From Spirometra erinaceieuropaei (taxonomy: Eukaryota; Platyhelminthes; Cestoda; Diphyllobothriidea; Diphyllobothriidae), in contig CACRXP010000088.1 of the NCBI GenBank assembly GCA_902702965.1, positions 155,706 to 219,705 on the forward strand: a DNA stretch of 64,000 nt, read 5' to 3'. Below are positions 10,900 to 22,509 of this stretch, one piece after another; within the stretch, counting starts at the first letter, position 1, and the number at the start of each line of letters is the position of its first letter. The position numbers and the translations under genes are program-made. Below the pieces are notes generated by a model. The model did not search any database. It was not told the DNA's origin and worked only from the letters and a program-made list of their open reading frames with translations.

Positions 10900-12395
10900 T
10901 AGCAAACCCACATACCTGCATAGTATCTTATCAGAAAGCACACCACAGTAAAGGGAGCTTCGCTCCAGGGCGATAAACACTGAGAACCTGCTTCGCTAAA
11001 TTAAACTGCTTTAAGTTCCACTTAGAGTTTCTACACATTCCTTAACGAGTTCTGTCACACACCGTACTCCGCAGCCAATCAAATGCCTCCAAGGGTCGGC
11101 GGGAGCTTTGTCTCAGCCCTTCCATGGCAGACACCCAGCGTATAGTAATGATGACCCGGATGTCTAGCACTCATCAAGCAGGGACAGATACCTGGTTAGA
11201 CTATCACGTCTGATGACAACCATCACGTCTCCGAGGGCACGATAGTGATCTACGCAACACTCATCATTCTGCCACCTACCACGCCCGCAAGGTGTCAATA
11301 GTAAAACATGTATATTTTAGTCCCCTGAGGAAAGGGAGGAGAGACCTTGATCACTGCTCCCCCCCCTCCCCCTGTTCGATGACACACACGACAAATTCTG
11401 ATGTATGCTCTCGGTAGTAGAAAAATACAAATGCTTGTTCCAACTCCCCCCTCCACTGAGAATAACGATCTCTCTGCGTCCCATTGTGTCTGAGTATGTG
11501 CATCTGAAAGCTACACTTGCAGGCAAACGAAGGAGAGAGACGGAGAGCGCGCGGGAGAGAAAAGCTGATGAGATGGGAGTCCCGTGTGCGCGCAAGTGTG
11601 TTGACGAATTGTCAGCGAATCGTGTCCCCCACCTCCTCCTCCTCCTCCTCCTCCTCCTCCTCCTGCCATTAAAAATGGTCGGTATGCATAGTGGTCGGGG
11701 AGATGGGGAGGAATGCGAAGCCAGCGCCTAAGCATCGAGAGAGGGTTCATCTACTGTTGCTGTTTCTTCTGCCCTTGTTACTGCCGCTTCCGTTCTCAGC
11801 CGTAAACACGTCTCGCCACCTATAGTAGCTCCAACTCCACCCCCACACTCCTCCTTCCCCGCCTGATTTCGGCCGACCTCCACCTGCGAGGTGATAAAGA
11901 TGACAGTGGCTGCGAAAGCCGTGGCGCCAGTGACATAGAGAGAAATGTGGGGTGGTGAGACTGTATTGAGGAGTGGGTGTGCGTGTGCGGCTCGGAGAAC
12001 GACCGGGTGCTTTTAACATGTGCCATCTAGCCAAAACAAGTTAGCCGGAACATAATCTTGAAAGACGGCTTTGTTTGGACATTATAATTACCGTTTATCT
12101 ATTATTGTATGTCTGGTCTCCAGACTGCTTCCTGTCTAATTCGTGTCTTTCAAGTGAACTTAAAGTGCCGAAATTTAATCAACTGTTATCATCACCATAG
12201 CTGACTGGACATAATGACGCCGTTTGAGAACGGCTTTAAAAAGCGGTTTATTCGTCAGGTTACAAATAGATTAAACTAAATACCAACTCAACTTTTGCAC
12301 AAAGTTTAGTTGGCTGTGTATATTTTGTCAATTGTATTAGGTAAAAAACTAAAAGTGGCGCGCAAGCCAACAACTACTTTACGCACCCAGTTTGT
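10900..12395. other. Gene-free stretch with GC-rich low complexity
   Basis: It contains the CTC microsatellite and polypyrimidine or polypurine tracts (11340-11360, 11830-11870). Overlapping ORFs on both strands arise from low complexity. No gene recognised. Confidence 0.5.
11629..11665 (+). repeat. (CTC)n microsatellite
   Basis: About twelve uninterrupted CTC units in a pyrimidine-biased, GC-rich region. Confidence 0.9.
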
Positions 12396-12399
12396 CAGT

Positions 12400-12735
12400 T
12401 GGCTATCTTGATAAAACGGAAATCGTTTATAAGATCCCACGGGATGCCTGTGATGCCGTATACTGCGGCCAAACGTAAGGGTCTGCCTCTACACGCATCC
12501 GCGAACACCAAGTGGCAGTTGAAAAGCGAGATCACCTGTTCCAAAGGGCCACGCACACCCTTGATACTGGACACACCTCATGGGACAAAACTCGTATCGT
12601 CGGAGTTCCCCCATCTAAAAAGGCCCAGAGTTTCTTGAAACCATGCACTCCGATAATTCATGCATCAATCGGCACATTGAGTTAGATGCCACGTACAAAA
12701 ATCTCAGGGAAAAGTGGAAGAGACGAAAGTCAATC
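12400..12735 (+). pseudogene. PLE GIY-YIG domain fragment, second subfamily (frameshifted)
   Basis: The frame from about 12406 reads EIVYKIPRDACDAVYCGQT (IVY and YCG in the GIY and YIG positions). A shift near 12475 leads to TRIREHQVAVEKRDHLFQRA, TLDTGHTSWDKTRIVG and FLETMHSDNSCINRHIELDA. The SCINRHIELD ending is the conserved C-terminal signature also found in the palindrome at 14.6 kb (TCINRHIDLD), so both belong to one subfamily. Downstream, 12790-12985 resembles a decayed pLTR of the same kind. Confidence 0.6.
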
Positions 12736-13023
12736 AGTACAGACTGACGCACACGGCGGTTGCTTACTGGCTGAAGCACCAACTGAATATTGATTTCACA
12801 GCACTTTTGAAATGTTAGTTGCTTTTTGCATATTTACTTAAGCCTAACGACAACACGGGGAACCGACGTCAAAAATTTACTCACTGAAATTTTCTGCTTT
12901 TTCCAAAGAACGTATCTGCCAATATCTGTGCGAATTTCTCCCAACGTCTGGTAAGAATAAGAGTTTGACGCCCAAATATACTTTGTAGATCAGAAGCGGT
13001 ATGCATTCCGAGCCGATATAATA

Positions 13024-13985
13024 AAAAAGGAAGAGGTTCTTTGCTATGTAGACGATACCTTTGTCTTAATGAATAACTGAGAAGCTGAACGGTTGCATCG
13101 GAGGCTGAATGATGTCTTCCCGGCCATACAGTTTACTCATGAATTGGCAATAGGGGACAGCCTGCCGTTTCTTGACGTGCGAATACAAAGGCTGAGCGAT
13201 GGTAGTCTCGTAACGAGCGTCCATAGGAAAGGATCTAATTCTATAATTATCCTCAATTATGGAAGCGGCCACCTCGCAGCTCACGAAAGAAGCTGCGTCC
13301 GTACTCTGATCTACCGGGCCTATCGTTATTGCAACAGCGACGATCTCCCTAATAGATAGCTTGCCTACCAGTATCGGTTGTTTTGATCTAACGGATACCC
13401 GACAAGTTTTGTAAAGAACAGCCTCAGACACCAGGCACAACCGCAAGGTTCCACTCTCCACGGGGAAATTGTGTCTCGACAATTCTTCTCCCTGCCTTAT
13501 ATGCAAGGAACGTCAGAAGTAATCGCCCGGCTGTTAAATCGCTCTGGTATTCGCATCGTCCACAAACCAGCATCCTCACTACGCGCCGCCCTATCTCGAA
13601 TCACGAATCCTCTCCCCAAAGAGCAACAAGCAAACGTAATTTGTCGCATTCCGCGCGCAAGTTGCTCTTGCGTGTATGTTGATCATACATGTCAAAGCCT
13701 GGGCACCCGTAATACTGAACACAAACCGGCTGTCCATCGGCGACACCCCCTGTCCCTCGTCTTTGTTCACGCACTAGAGTGCGCCCACCGATTCAATTGG
13801 GATGGCACTGAGGTCGTCGCCATGGCTAACATAAAACGGGCGAGAGAATTTCTCGAGGCTTAGTACTCCAATGCTGGTAGTATCAAATACCTTGTTGACC
13901 TGGACGCCCATTACGAGAGCCTACGCTCACGACTTACTGCCCCATGCCCTAATGCCACATCAACGGCCGCTAAGTCAGCCACCCG
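13024..13985 (+). pseudogene. PLE reverse transcriptase (from YVDD) plus GIY-YIG, in one frame with four stops
   Basis: The frame starts just before the RT catalytic box (CYVDDTFVL at 13042-13068), runs through RLHRRLNDVFPAIQFTHE and LPFLDVRI, then the thumb region (NGYPTSFVKNSL, QFFSLPYMQGTSEVIARLL). The nuclease part follows: NVICRIPRASCSCVYVDHT, RNTEHKPAVHRRHPL, HRFNWDGTEVVAMA and REFLEA, then KYLVDLDAHYESLRSRLT. Stops at 13078, 13357, 13384 and 13861 all lie in this single frame with no frameshift, so the copy is young or decayed mainly by substitutions. RT motifs upstream of YVDD are absent. It is a dead retroelement copy. Confidence 0.75.
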
Positions 13986-14178
13986 GAGTCCAGTTGGTCC
14001 ACCATCCACCCTCCCCCTCTAGCACAGGGATTCGTAATTGCTCCGCCTCACCCCCTTCCCCCTTCGCTCAGTGACCTAACATGACTCTGTAACCATCCAT
14101 TTCATAGGTCAATATTCCGTCTGTCCTATCGCGCTAACTAGTCTAGTGTGACAAACTAACTTTATCCCTTGTTTTTCA

Positions 14179-14226
14179 TTTCGTCTGACGACGGGTTGGT
14201 GTCACCAGTTCGAAAAATCACGAGTG
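14179..14226 (+). ncRNA. Hammerhead-ribozyme-like motif in PLE pLTR
   Basis: Core CUGACGA is followed by stem II GGGUUGGUG/CACCAGUUC (with wobbles), then GAAA, then AAUC ending in the cleavable C at 14219. Stem I is formed by UCGU before and ACGA after the core. Hammerhead ribozymes are known in Penelope-like retroelements. Here the motif is in the same sense as the coding region. Confidence 0.6.
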
Positions 14227-14376
14227 CAACTCGATTTTTCTGAAGAATCTCTTCCTTTTTCATTATATCGGCTCGGAATGCATACCACCTCTGATCTACA
14301 TATATATACATTGAAAAACAGGCATCCCAAGGAATATAATAAAAAAGGTGAAGTTCTTTGGGAAACAGCAAAATTT

Positions 14377-14423
14377 TATTGTGAATTTTCGAGACTGGTT
14401 CCCCAGCTCGTCTTCAGACAACG
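14377..14423 (-). ncRNA. Hammerhead-ribozyme-like motif, left palindrome arm
   Basis: On the minus strand: stem I GUUGU/ACAAU, core CUGAAGA, stem II GAGCUGG/CCAGUCUC with a bulge, then GAAA and AUUC with a self-complementary AAUU. Compared with the 14179 copy, both stem I (UCGU/ACGA) and stem II have changed on both strands. Confidence 0.6.
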
Positions 14424-14768
14424 GGCGTGCAGAAACAATTAACTTCTAGACTGAGTCTGGCAAAAGTATTCCATGATTGGTTAAGGTCGTCATCTCGGGA
14501 TTGGTTGACTCACTTTGAAGCTGTCCTTAAAGATTTTGTATATGGCATCTAAATCGATATGCCGGTTGATTCAAGGAAAGGCCGCGAATTCCTGAAGGGA
14601 ATGCACTCAGATGAGACATGCATCAACCGGCATATCGATTTAGATGTCACATACAAAATCGTTAAGGACAGATTCAAACTGAGTCAACCAATCTCGAGAT
14701 GACGACCTTAACCAATCATGGAATCCTTTTGCGCGACTCAGTCTAGAAGTTAATTGTTTCTGCACGCT

Positions 14769-14815
14769 CGTTGTTTGAAGACGAGCTGGGGAACCAGTCT
14801 CGAAAATTCACAATA
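14769..14815 (+). ncRNA. Hammerhead-like motif, right palindrome arm (core C to U)
   Basis: It mirrors the left arm but reads UUGAAGA at the start of the core (C3 lost). Stems I and II are unchanged. It is expected to be inactive. Confidence 0.5.
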
Positions 14816-14867
14816 AAATTTTGCTGTTTCCCAAAGAACTTTACCTTTCTTAATATACATACATATA

Positions 14868-15125
14868 TATAGTCAGTGGTAGGGGGCGCACACCAATCGT
14901 TCCTACGGAACTCAGTCGTTCCGTTGTGCCTCACGAGCTCTCTCTCTTGAGCTCAACCAGCAGCCGCACAGCGGCACAGGATATAGGCAGAACGATATTA
15001 CCGACAAAGACAAGGCAGACTGGAATGGCCATTTCTGACTTATTAGCCGTTGTCAGCCAGTCATACCCAACCCCGAAGTGTGGAAGTGTGAGTCCCATAA
15101 CTTAGTCAGCCACTGCGTCCGCGGT
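14868..15125 (-). mobile_element. tRNA-related SINE-like copy
   Basis: It shares TACGGAACTCAGTCGTTCCG, CCAACCAGCAGCCGCACAGC-type and GGAATGGCCATTTCTG sequences with copies at 22.0, 28.5, 51.6 and 59.6 kb. The tRNA-like head, which would be antisense to the + strand, is mutated here. Confidence 0.5.
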
Positions 15126-15129
15126 GCCT

Positions 15130-17130
15130 CCGGTCGTCTTGGCAATAGGAGGAATGTGGGTTAGGGACCGTAGAGTGCAGCAGACTCTGAGCAAGCCACC
15201 GGTGCGGTGAAAGTCGTCACTTGCAAACATCAAATATTAAGTGTCGTTCCTCATAAACTAGTCAGATTTACACTGGTACAGAAAAAGAATGCCGAATTAC
15301 GTACTACAAGGAAGTCTTTCTCTAATCTCATGTGAATGAAACAGAGGATCGAAAAGTCCCTTTTCGGAGGATACCAAGTCCAGCTGTAATGAGTTAGTTG
15401 AAACTGCGCTCTGCCCTTGCCACGTTTACCACCTCTGTGAGGCGACTCATTTCAAGCGAAATTCTCTTTATAAAACTTTATCATTGCTTCATTTTGCGCA
15501 TTATCAGTAGAAAACGACGTAATCATCTGACGTTTCCCAGTTGTCTTCAGGGCATCCTCGAATATAAAGGACTAATGGAAGCCCAACCTGCGTGGGTAAA
15601 CTTCCTTCTTTCCGCTCTTAATCAACCTGGCGTTTGGTAGACGTTAGGTATTCAGGTTTCAGTTATTCCTGGAGTTGTCTTACTTTTGGCACTACCGAAA
15701 TTAAATTGCTGGTCGTGCTGGAGGTTGCACGTAGCACAGTGTCAAAATCCAATCAAGGTCCCCATTTTACCTCGTCAGTGTTCATCTAAAAATACATCCA
15801 TCCTCTAATAAGGCGGATGGCACCAGCAGGACTATCTGGCTAGGTTGATCCGGTCTCAACAATGTGAGATGTGGTCAAACAATCGTGAATACACTGCCCC
15901 CACACGGCTAAGAAATCTGCTTGTGCGATCATCGGTTTTACAATAGCCGCCAAAGCTGAAGAAATGTTGGCCAGAATTTTCAAATGTCTTTGCAGACAGA
16001 AGATTCTAATTAGGTGATGTTGTGGCAAATAGACGCACAAAACTCCCTTGAAAAATATAAGGAGGTACTCGGTTCATTTAAGGCACAGTGTATTTCCAAA
16101 AACGTGCGTAGCTCATAGTCGATAACTTCCACCCTCAGGTAGTGCGCAACCTTTGCAACTTACTTTTGAAACTTATGAAGGACGAAAAAATCAATATTCA
16201 AAATGAATACGAGTTCATTTAAACGGTTATTTTGTAAAAGCATGTGTAGGTTTAAAATGTTATAGTCAAAGTATTTTGAGAGTCTATAAAAGATTTAATA
16301 AATTCCATGAACGCTAAACAGTGAATGTATTTTAAATTAGTAGCAGAGTTAGTAAATTGCAGGCTATTTATTTCTGTTAAATACTACAGAAATTTCAGGC
16401 CGTAATTCAAAGAAATCCATAAAATTTGAATCGCAACTCACATTCTCAAGGTTGCACTACATCTGCAAACTGTTATCTGTTCGGTCTAATATTTGACCGT
16501 GCCATTAAATCTCATAGTCACAGACGTCTTCGAACTGAAATCCACCCTTCTTTTAGGTAAAAAATCAAACAAAGGACGGCCTCTTCTAACCTGAGTAGTA
16601 GACATAAATTGGTAACGAACTGCCCGGGGCAAGTGTTATTTAGTGTTTACGAACAGCGAAAACCCGTGGTTAAATGCATTGCGTAAGTACTAATTATCTC
16701 CGACTGTGATTTTCCAGTCGACTTGAAAGATGCTTGGCCGACGTGCCGCTGCGCAAGAACTGGTCGGATGTGACGATCCATCCTAAATTGTGTCTCAGTT
16801 AGCTTATACGTGTTTTTTTCTATTTCAGAACGCCTTCTTAAAGATACAATCCACGGTTCTCATGATTCCGCGTTTTAGAGGTTCCGCTACCCAATAACAT
16901 TCCTTGATAAAAGCTTGCAAACGGACAATTTTTCCCATAGCATGCAAGTAAGAAAATCTTACGCTTATTTTAAAAGATTTGAAAGATGTTTTTAATGTGC
17001 TATGAAGCTTATTTAGATCAAGGCTATTGTCAGGTTAGCATGTCATTTAAATCCTCTGTCACGGGTTTCAGTGAGGTCTTGGGTAGTTGCAGCACTGCTC
17101 AGCAGTCTCTTTCAAATTTTTATGAAATAA
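15130..17130. other. Gene-free AT-rich stretch
   Basis: No repeats of the families described, and no coding signal recognised. Confidence 0.45.
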
Positions 17131-17136
17131 ATCATA

Positions 17137-18198
17137 CAGTGTCAGGCCTTGCTCATGAAATTTTAACAGAAATTCTGAGATGTGTCTTTGGGCAGAAGGA
17201 GCTTTGCAGATGGGGTTGTAATATTCATTAAGCTGTATGGTTTTTCACTTACTTTCCATGCTTTTATAAATGCAAATATATTTTATGGGGAAAATGTGCA
17301 AAATATTCCTTTTACGATTCTTCGAGTCCCTGAAGTAAAAAAGGACACCTTTCGTGTTAAAATTTTACAATTATGAGATTTTTTAGAACCATGAAATGTT
17401 TATTCATTTAGCACCGTATTTTCCCATTTTCAATGCTGTTTAGAAGTTTGGAACACCCACCGCGAAATTTTATGAAGGCTGTGCGACGTCTTCCTAACGG
17501 TGCAGACAAAGGCATGATATTCCCTACACGGGAATTGTGCCACATGTAGCTTGGAAACCCTGAGTGCGAGGGGAGTCGCGGGTTGGGTTTAAATTTATTT
17601 CGCTATTCACAAAGTAATTTGAAAACTGAAATGAAATCTGATGACATAATGAATGCAGAAAGAGATATTTTGCACATATGTCTTGTGAGGTTTATTTGAA
17701 TTTGTAGAGGCGTCAACAGTCGATGGGGAAGATTCATACTACCTGTGTAGTAAGTATGATCTTCTGTACATGGAAAACGCATAGCTTGTAGTTTAGAAAC
17801 GCTGAGTGAAATTAAAATGACAGGTCGGGTTTGGGCTGATTTGGGAATTGGAAGAAAACTTTTAAAACTAAAAGATAACATTCCTTCAAGTACGAAATTT
17901 GAAAAAGATGTTATTTTCTACAAGATAGGTAAAAAATTGAATTTGTTTGTGACTTTTTCCTGAAATATATTTAAATTTATAAGGGCATCGAGGATTAATC
18001 AAAAAGTCGTACTACTTAAGTAGTCATTTTTACGGAGTGAAATTATTGGAGGTGGCCAAAAATAAGTTCGTTCAATAGCCAAAATCCTGTAAGGAATGAA
18101 TTATTATGGGATTGTGCTGCATGATGTCTAATACTACAACCTTATTCCAGTATTCTTTTTGAGTCAAAAACGTATTTCATGAGAAAGCACGTCTACTT
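17137..18198. mobile_element. P family element 2
   Basis: The left end follows TA at 17135 (CAGTGTCAGGCCTTGCTCAT), and the right end (ATTTCATGAGAAAGCACG...CTACTT) is followed by TA at 18199. The arms are more diverged than in other copies. The internal CTACTTAAGTAGTCATTTTT signature is near 18010-18030. Confidence 0.5.
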
Positions 18199-18802
18199 TA
18201 CCACAAAATGGAGACCAAAACCGTTTTCACTTCGTAGATATGCTTGCTGGCTCTTGGATCTTTACTTAAATTTTGGCAGGTCCCGTGTTATTATGTAATC
18301 ACCGACGTGACGCATCAGACTTAAGCCAAACATTCATAAATGAAACAGGTCACATCCTTATGTACAGAGATTTCAGGACTGATAGATAACGAATAGACAT
18401 GCTGGGAAAAAGCCTCTTGCCCCACCTGCCCAAAAAAATTTGCCTGAACATTTCAGACAGGATTAATTCATGCATGCACATTAGACAGCAAAACTGATAA
18501 GACATACGTGTATTTACAGAACAGCATTGATAATACAGAAACCGACTGCGGCTTGTAACTTCGGACCCCAAATGAAAACTTGAAAGTACCACGGACAGTA
18601 GGAAATCACCACCAAACATTAAAGACGACGCAATATCACCTGAAATACCTATTTTTGGGGAAGCTGAAGCAACGAAAATATCAGAGTCGCTGTCGAATAA
18701 ACAGATTTGCGTTGTAGGAGTGCACAATACACCTACATATGAAGAAAATGGGAAAGACAAAAGTTCAGAAATCCTTTTTTATTATCTCGGGGATTTATGC
18801 CT

Positions 18803-19796
18803 GCAGCAGAAGTGCTAACGCGGGAAATTTTGACCAAAATCCTGAAATGCCTTTTCGACTCAACAAAGATTACTTAATTAGGGTTGTTATTAGCAATTAC
18901 CATGCAGCTTATTTCCAAGTTATTTCAGTTACTTAAGGATGCTGGCTTTGAACGGGTTTCTTTCCGGCCGCCTGCAAAATGTACGGTCTGTAAAATATGG
19001 CTGCTTATGTAGTATGGATTTATCTCGTTGATTTTTGATGCCCTGATAAACTCAAATATATTTCTTGGAAAGCAAATAAAAATATGTATTTTGCTATTTA
19101 TTGGGAAGATAATTACGTCTTCTTCAAGTTCCATACTTGAAAAAAAGGTACAGTATGGTTTTAAACATGTCGCTAATTACAGAAATTTTAAAGACCGTAA
19201 AAGGCCTTTCATAAAACATAGCATCGTTGCATGTACTTATGTTGTTTATAAACTTTGCATAATGGCTCAACTCCACTACAAAATTTTATGTCCCGTATGA
19301 TCTTCTCTTAATACAGTGTAGAAATGTATAATTGCACGTACACGGAAAATATACAACTTGTAGTTTGGAAACCCTGAATGCAAGTGCTACGGCAAGTCGA
19401 GTTCAAAATAATTCGGCAATTAATAGTCTTTTATCGAAGCTTAGCCCTTCATTCGAATGTCATATTGGAAGAAGACTTAATGTCCTATTAAATGAATAAA
19501 AAAATGAATATGCTTCTGCACGTCTTTTATGAAATATATTTGAATATATCAGAGCTTTGAAAATCAATGAGATAGATCCATTCTACCTAGGAAGCCATCT
19601 TTTACAGACTGCGTTTTGCACAGCCCTAGGCGACTGGAAAGAAGTCCGTTTAAAAGCCAACATTCTAAAAGATCTGAAATAGCCTAGGAATACACAACAT
19701 GCTAATAAATAGTAGAACCCTACTTAAGTAATCTGTTTGAGTCGAAAAGGCATTTCAGAATTTGGGTTAACATTTAATAAATTATCGCTTTTACTG
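18803..19796. mobile_element. P family element 3
   Basis: The left part reads CCTGAAATGCCTTTTCGACTC and GTTACTTAAGGATGCTGGCT. The right part has the complements (GAGTCGAAAAGGCATTTCAG and so on). The core has AACTTGTAGTTTGGAAACCC, shared with element 1. About 994 bp, no coding capacity. Confidence 0.6.
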
Positions 19797-19799
19797 CAA

Positions 19800-22035
19800 A
19801 TATATACAGCACAACATGTAATGCGAAAGTAGTCGGATGCTCGACGTCGAATGATGTTTATGAATATGATGCGTAAGCCCTTGAAAAATCGTCCGAAATG
19901 CATTGGAACGGGACAAAGTTTATATTCTCTGACCGACTGTTTGGGGAATTCGCAGATATAGGGGATTTTGAGAGACTGTATAAGTGGTTGGCCACTGGCA
20001 AAAACATTTGTCATGACTGAAATATGAAATTGTGTTCTTTCACTTGTCTTTGTAGGACATGGAGTCTTAGAGTGGTCTCAAACTGTCAAGTGTCGATTTA
20101 CTGTTTTTTGGTGTACTTAGTTAGTCTGTACAACAGGCGACTGACAAATATCTGGTTATTAGAACTATCAAAAGTGCATGTATTTTGTTTCTAAATTACG
20201 TATTTTCTGAGGTAGGTTGTGCGACAAACATGTTAATGCGTTCAACGAAGCCAACTTCACGGTCAATGGGTGTTGCTTTGCAATTATTTCTATAAGATCG
20301 TTTCGTGCCTGAGAAGTAACTGTTTTACGAAAATGGGTTGTCCTTTGGAATTCTAACCACAATGCCTTTTCGGAGTCGGTGGCCTTTTTGCATTGTTGGA
20401 AACAAAGTAGCCAATCACATCTTACTTCATCTATGCTATCCAGAATAACAAAGCCATTTCATGACACAGGGTATCCGTTTTTATACATTTTTTCAATTCC
20501 CACGTACAGAAAAATGGTTACAGTACCTACTGGCAGAGGAAATCTCCCGAAATAAATTGACTAGCGTTTTCGTTCAAATTACTCTATTTGTCTGTTTACA
20601 ACATGAAAAATCTGTTGGCCTGACAGATTAAATAAGCTGCTCTCGAGGCACCTCTGTTGACAGTGTGGTGGATTACGGTGGTCTTGTTGCATCAGATTCA
20701 GCGGCCAAATCCCCAACATTGAAAAGATCCTCAATTTGAACAAGCTGCAAAATCTACGCCAAACAGACCACTATCGGACAGAGAGGCAGCATCCACAGGT
20801 CGGAGGCATGACACAGTCTACGACTTCTAATAATCAGAACGATTTTAACAAAAAATTTGTTTGCACCGCAGACGTTTGCTTTCTACCTGGACAGTTTAGG
20901 TCTTATAGTTTGTCTAAATGAATCCGTCCAAGCATTATAAACTGTAGGCTACGGTAAGTCTGGGAAGTAGTATCAAATACTAGTATTTACCCTAGGTGCG
21001 TAGGAGATTTGACTTACAGTTTTGGTAGAACACTCGCTCGAGCCGTAGAAGGCTCACCCTATTCAGCTGGGAAGCCTAAAGGTCAATTAATTGGCCTTAT
21101 AGGTAGACGGGACTGCAATAGGTCGACGCTGGAACGCCTAGCAAATTATGGCGGGTTGGCGGTTCGATGATGTCGCAAAAAACGTTTTCTGCCGATGGGC
21201 ATCCCCAGTCTCCATAAGCTACTTAGTAAAAAAGTGTTCAGTCGTGCTTTTTGTGGTCCTGACGTCTCTGGTCAAAGCTTTCTACCAGGCAGTCTAACAG
21301 GGGTGGGTCGACAGCTGACTTCGGCGTTATCTTGCAGGGGGGCAAAACACAAGCGGGGGCGGGAGGGGGGAGGCAGCATTCACCTTCGCATCAAAAATGC
21401 CATCCACTCTCCAACCGCCCCCTGTTTTCTGCTTATGCTCCACCTCAACTTTCACTTTCGTCCACACTCTGCCGACATGAGTCCGGGAACGCCCAGAATT
21501 CCCATTAAAATCATACCCCCTGCCAAGTCCTCCTCCTCCTCTTCTACTCCCAGCCGGTTTCTTTTTCAAAACTATGATTTTCAGCCCCGTTTCATTTTAC
21601 GACTTTTTCCTTCAGTGTATATCTTTGACAGCTTGCGTGTTACACCCGGTGTGCTGAGAGCGTTAACGGACTTTTTCCGGTGGGCTGTGGCAATATACCC
21701 GTCCCAGGAGGTCGTTGACTAAAACAAGCAGGAAGACCTGGTCTGAGAATACGTAATTCCCCATGATTCCGTAGGCTTCAGAGACAGAAACGTAAATTAA
21801 CTGGCCAGTTAGGACTCGAAAGAATCGGGGCTTACACGTCAGGCAGCGTTTGAAGGAGAGTTAAAAGAAAGAGAATATAATTTTTCTCTAAGTATTTCCC
21901 GTAAAGCAGCCGAAAAACCAAAGAAGAGGAAAAGAATACTTATCCTAGCTTTGCTGTCCAAGTTAAGGTGTTGGACAAACTAGCCAAAAAAGCCTTATTT
22001 TGGCATTTTCCCACGTCATCTCCACTGGTGTAGTA
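19800..22035. other. Gene-free stretch with one unexplained GC-rich ORF
   Basis: A 175-codon + strand ORF (21195-21722) has Ser-rich and Gly/Arg-rich patches but no recognisable domain, and an opposing 80-codon ORF overlaps it. It is probably not a gene. Confidence 0.4.
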
Positions 22036-22039
22036 CACA

Positions 22040-22410
22040 TAATGGTAGAGGGAGTGTTTGCCGATCGTGTTACGGAACTCATTCGTTTCGTTATGCCTTT
22101 GAGCTCTCTCTATAAAACCCAACCAGCAGCCGTACAGCGGCGCATCAGATAGGCAGAATGTTATTACCGAAAAAGACAAGGGAGACTGAGATGGCCATTT
22201 CCAGATTGTTAACCGTCGTCATCCAGCTATACCCGACCCCGAAATGTAGAACACCCGGGGCTGGGTCCCACAACCTGTTAGCTAGACATCAAATGTCTCC
22301 AGTAACAGAGCCACGGGCTTGTTGCCCTATAGGTTGCGATTGGGAATATACAATGGTAGAGAGGCACTCGCCGATCGTTTGTTCGGACATTACTCGCCCC
22401 GCTGTGCCAG
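22040..22410 (-). mobile_element. tRNA-related SINE-like copy (near full length)
   Basis: It contains the body (TTACGGAACTCATTCGTTTC, GACAAGGGAGACTGAGATGG) and then a decayed tRNA-like head (ACAGAGCCACGGGCTTGTTG). GGGAATATACAATGGTAGAG repeats at its end, suggesting a dimer. Confidence 0.5.
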
Positions 22411-22509
22411 AAATCGGTATGGAGATGATTAAAGACACGCAATCTTGTAAATTGCTAAAAACGAGCATAACATTCAAGGATCAAAACACCGCCACTTCAA
22501 AATAAGTAG

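Larger units (their letters stand above)
12985..14300 (+). mobile_element. Penelope-like element copy (12.98-14.30 kb) with inverted pLTR remnants
   Basis: An inverted repeat of about 55 bp (12985-13038 versus 14245-14300, sharing GCATTCCGAGCCGATATAAT) encloses a decayed RT/nuclease frame. At the right end the pLTR includes a hammerhead-like core (14179-14226) in the sense orientation. The left inverted repeat joins the frame just before the RT catalytic motif, so the copy is 5'-truncated. Confidence 0.6.
14333..14857. repeat. Large palindrome from a PLE 3' end
   Basis: The arms are 14333-14570 and 14622-14857, nearly identical in inverted orientation over about 237 bp, with a 51 bp spacer. 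The right arm and spacer encode the PLE C-terminus (REFLKGMHSDETCINRHIDLD), followed by a pLTR. The left arm is an inverted pLTR. This is the extreme case of the inverted-pLTR layout, with almost all coding sequence lost. Confidence 0.8.

Noticed and set aside
13066..13506. 146-codon minus-strand ORF
   Set aside because: It is antisense to the PLE reverse transcriptase frame, which has clear motifs.
21195..21722. 175-codon ORF starting MGIPSLHKLL
   Set aside because: GC-rich low-complexity translation with no recognised domain, and an overlapping antisense ORF; no support.
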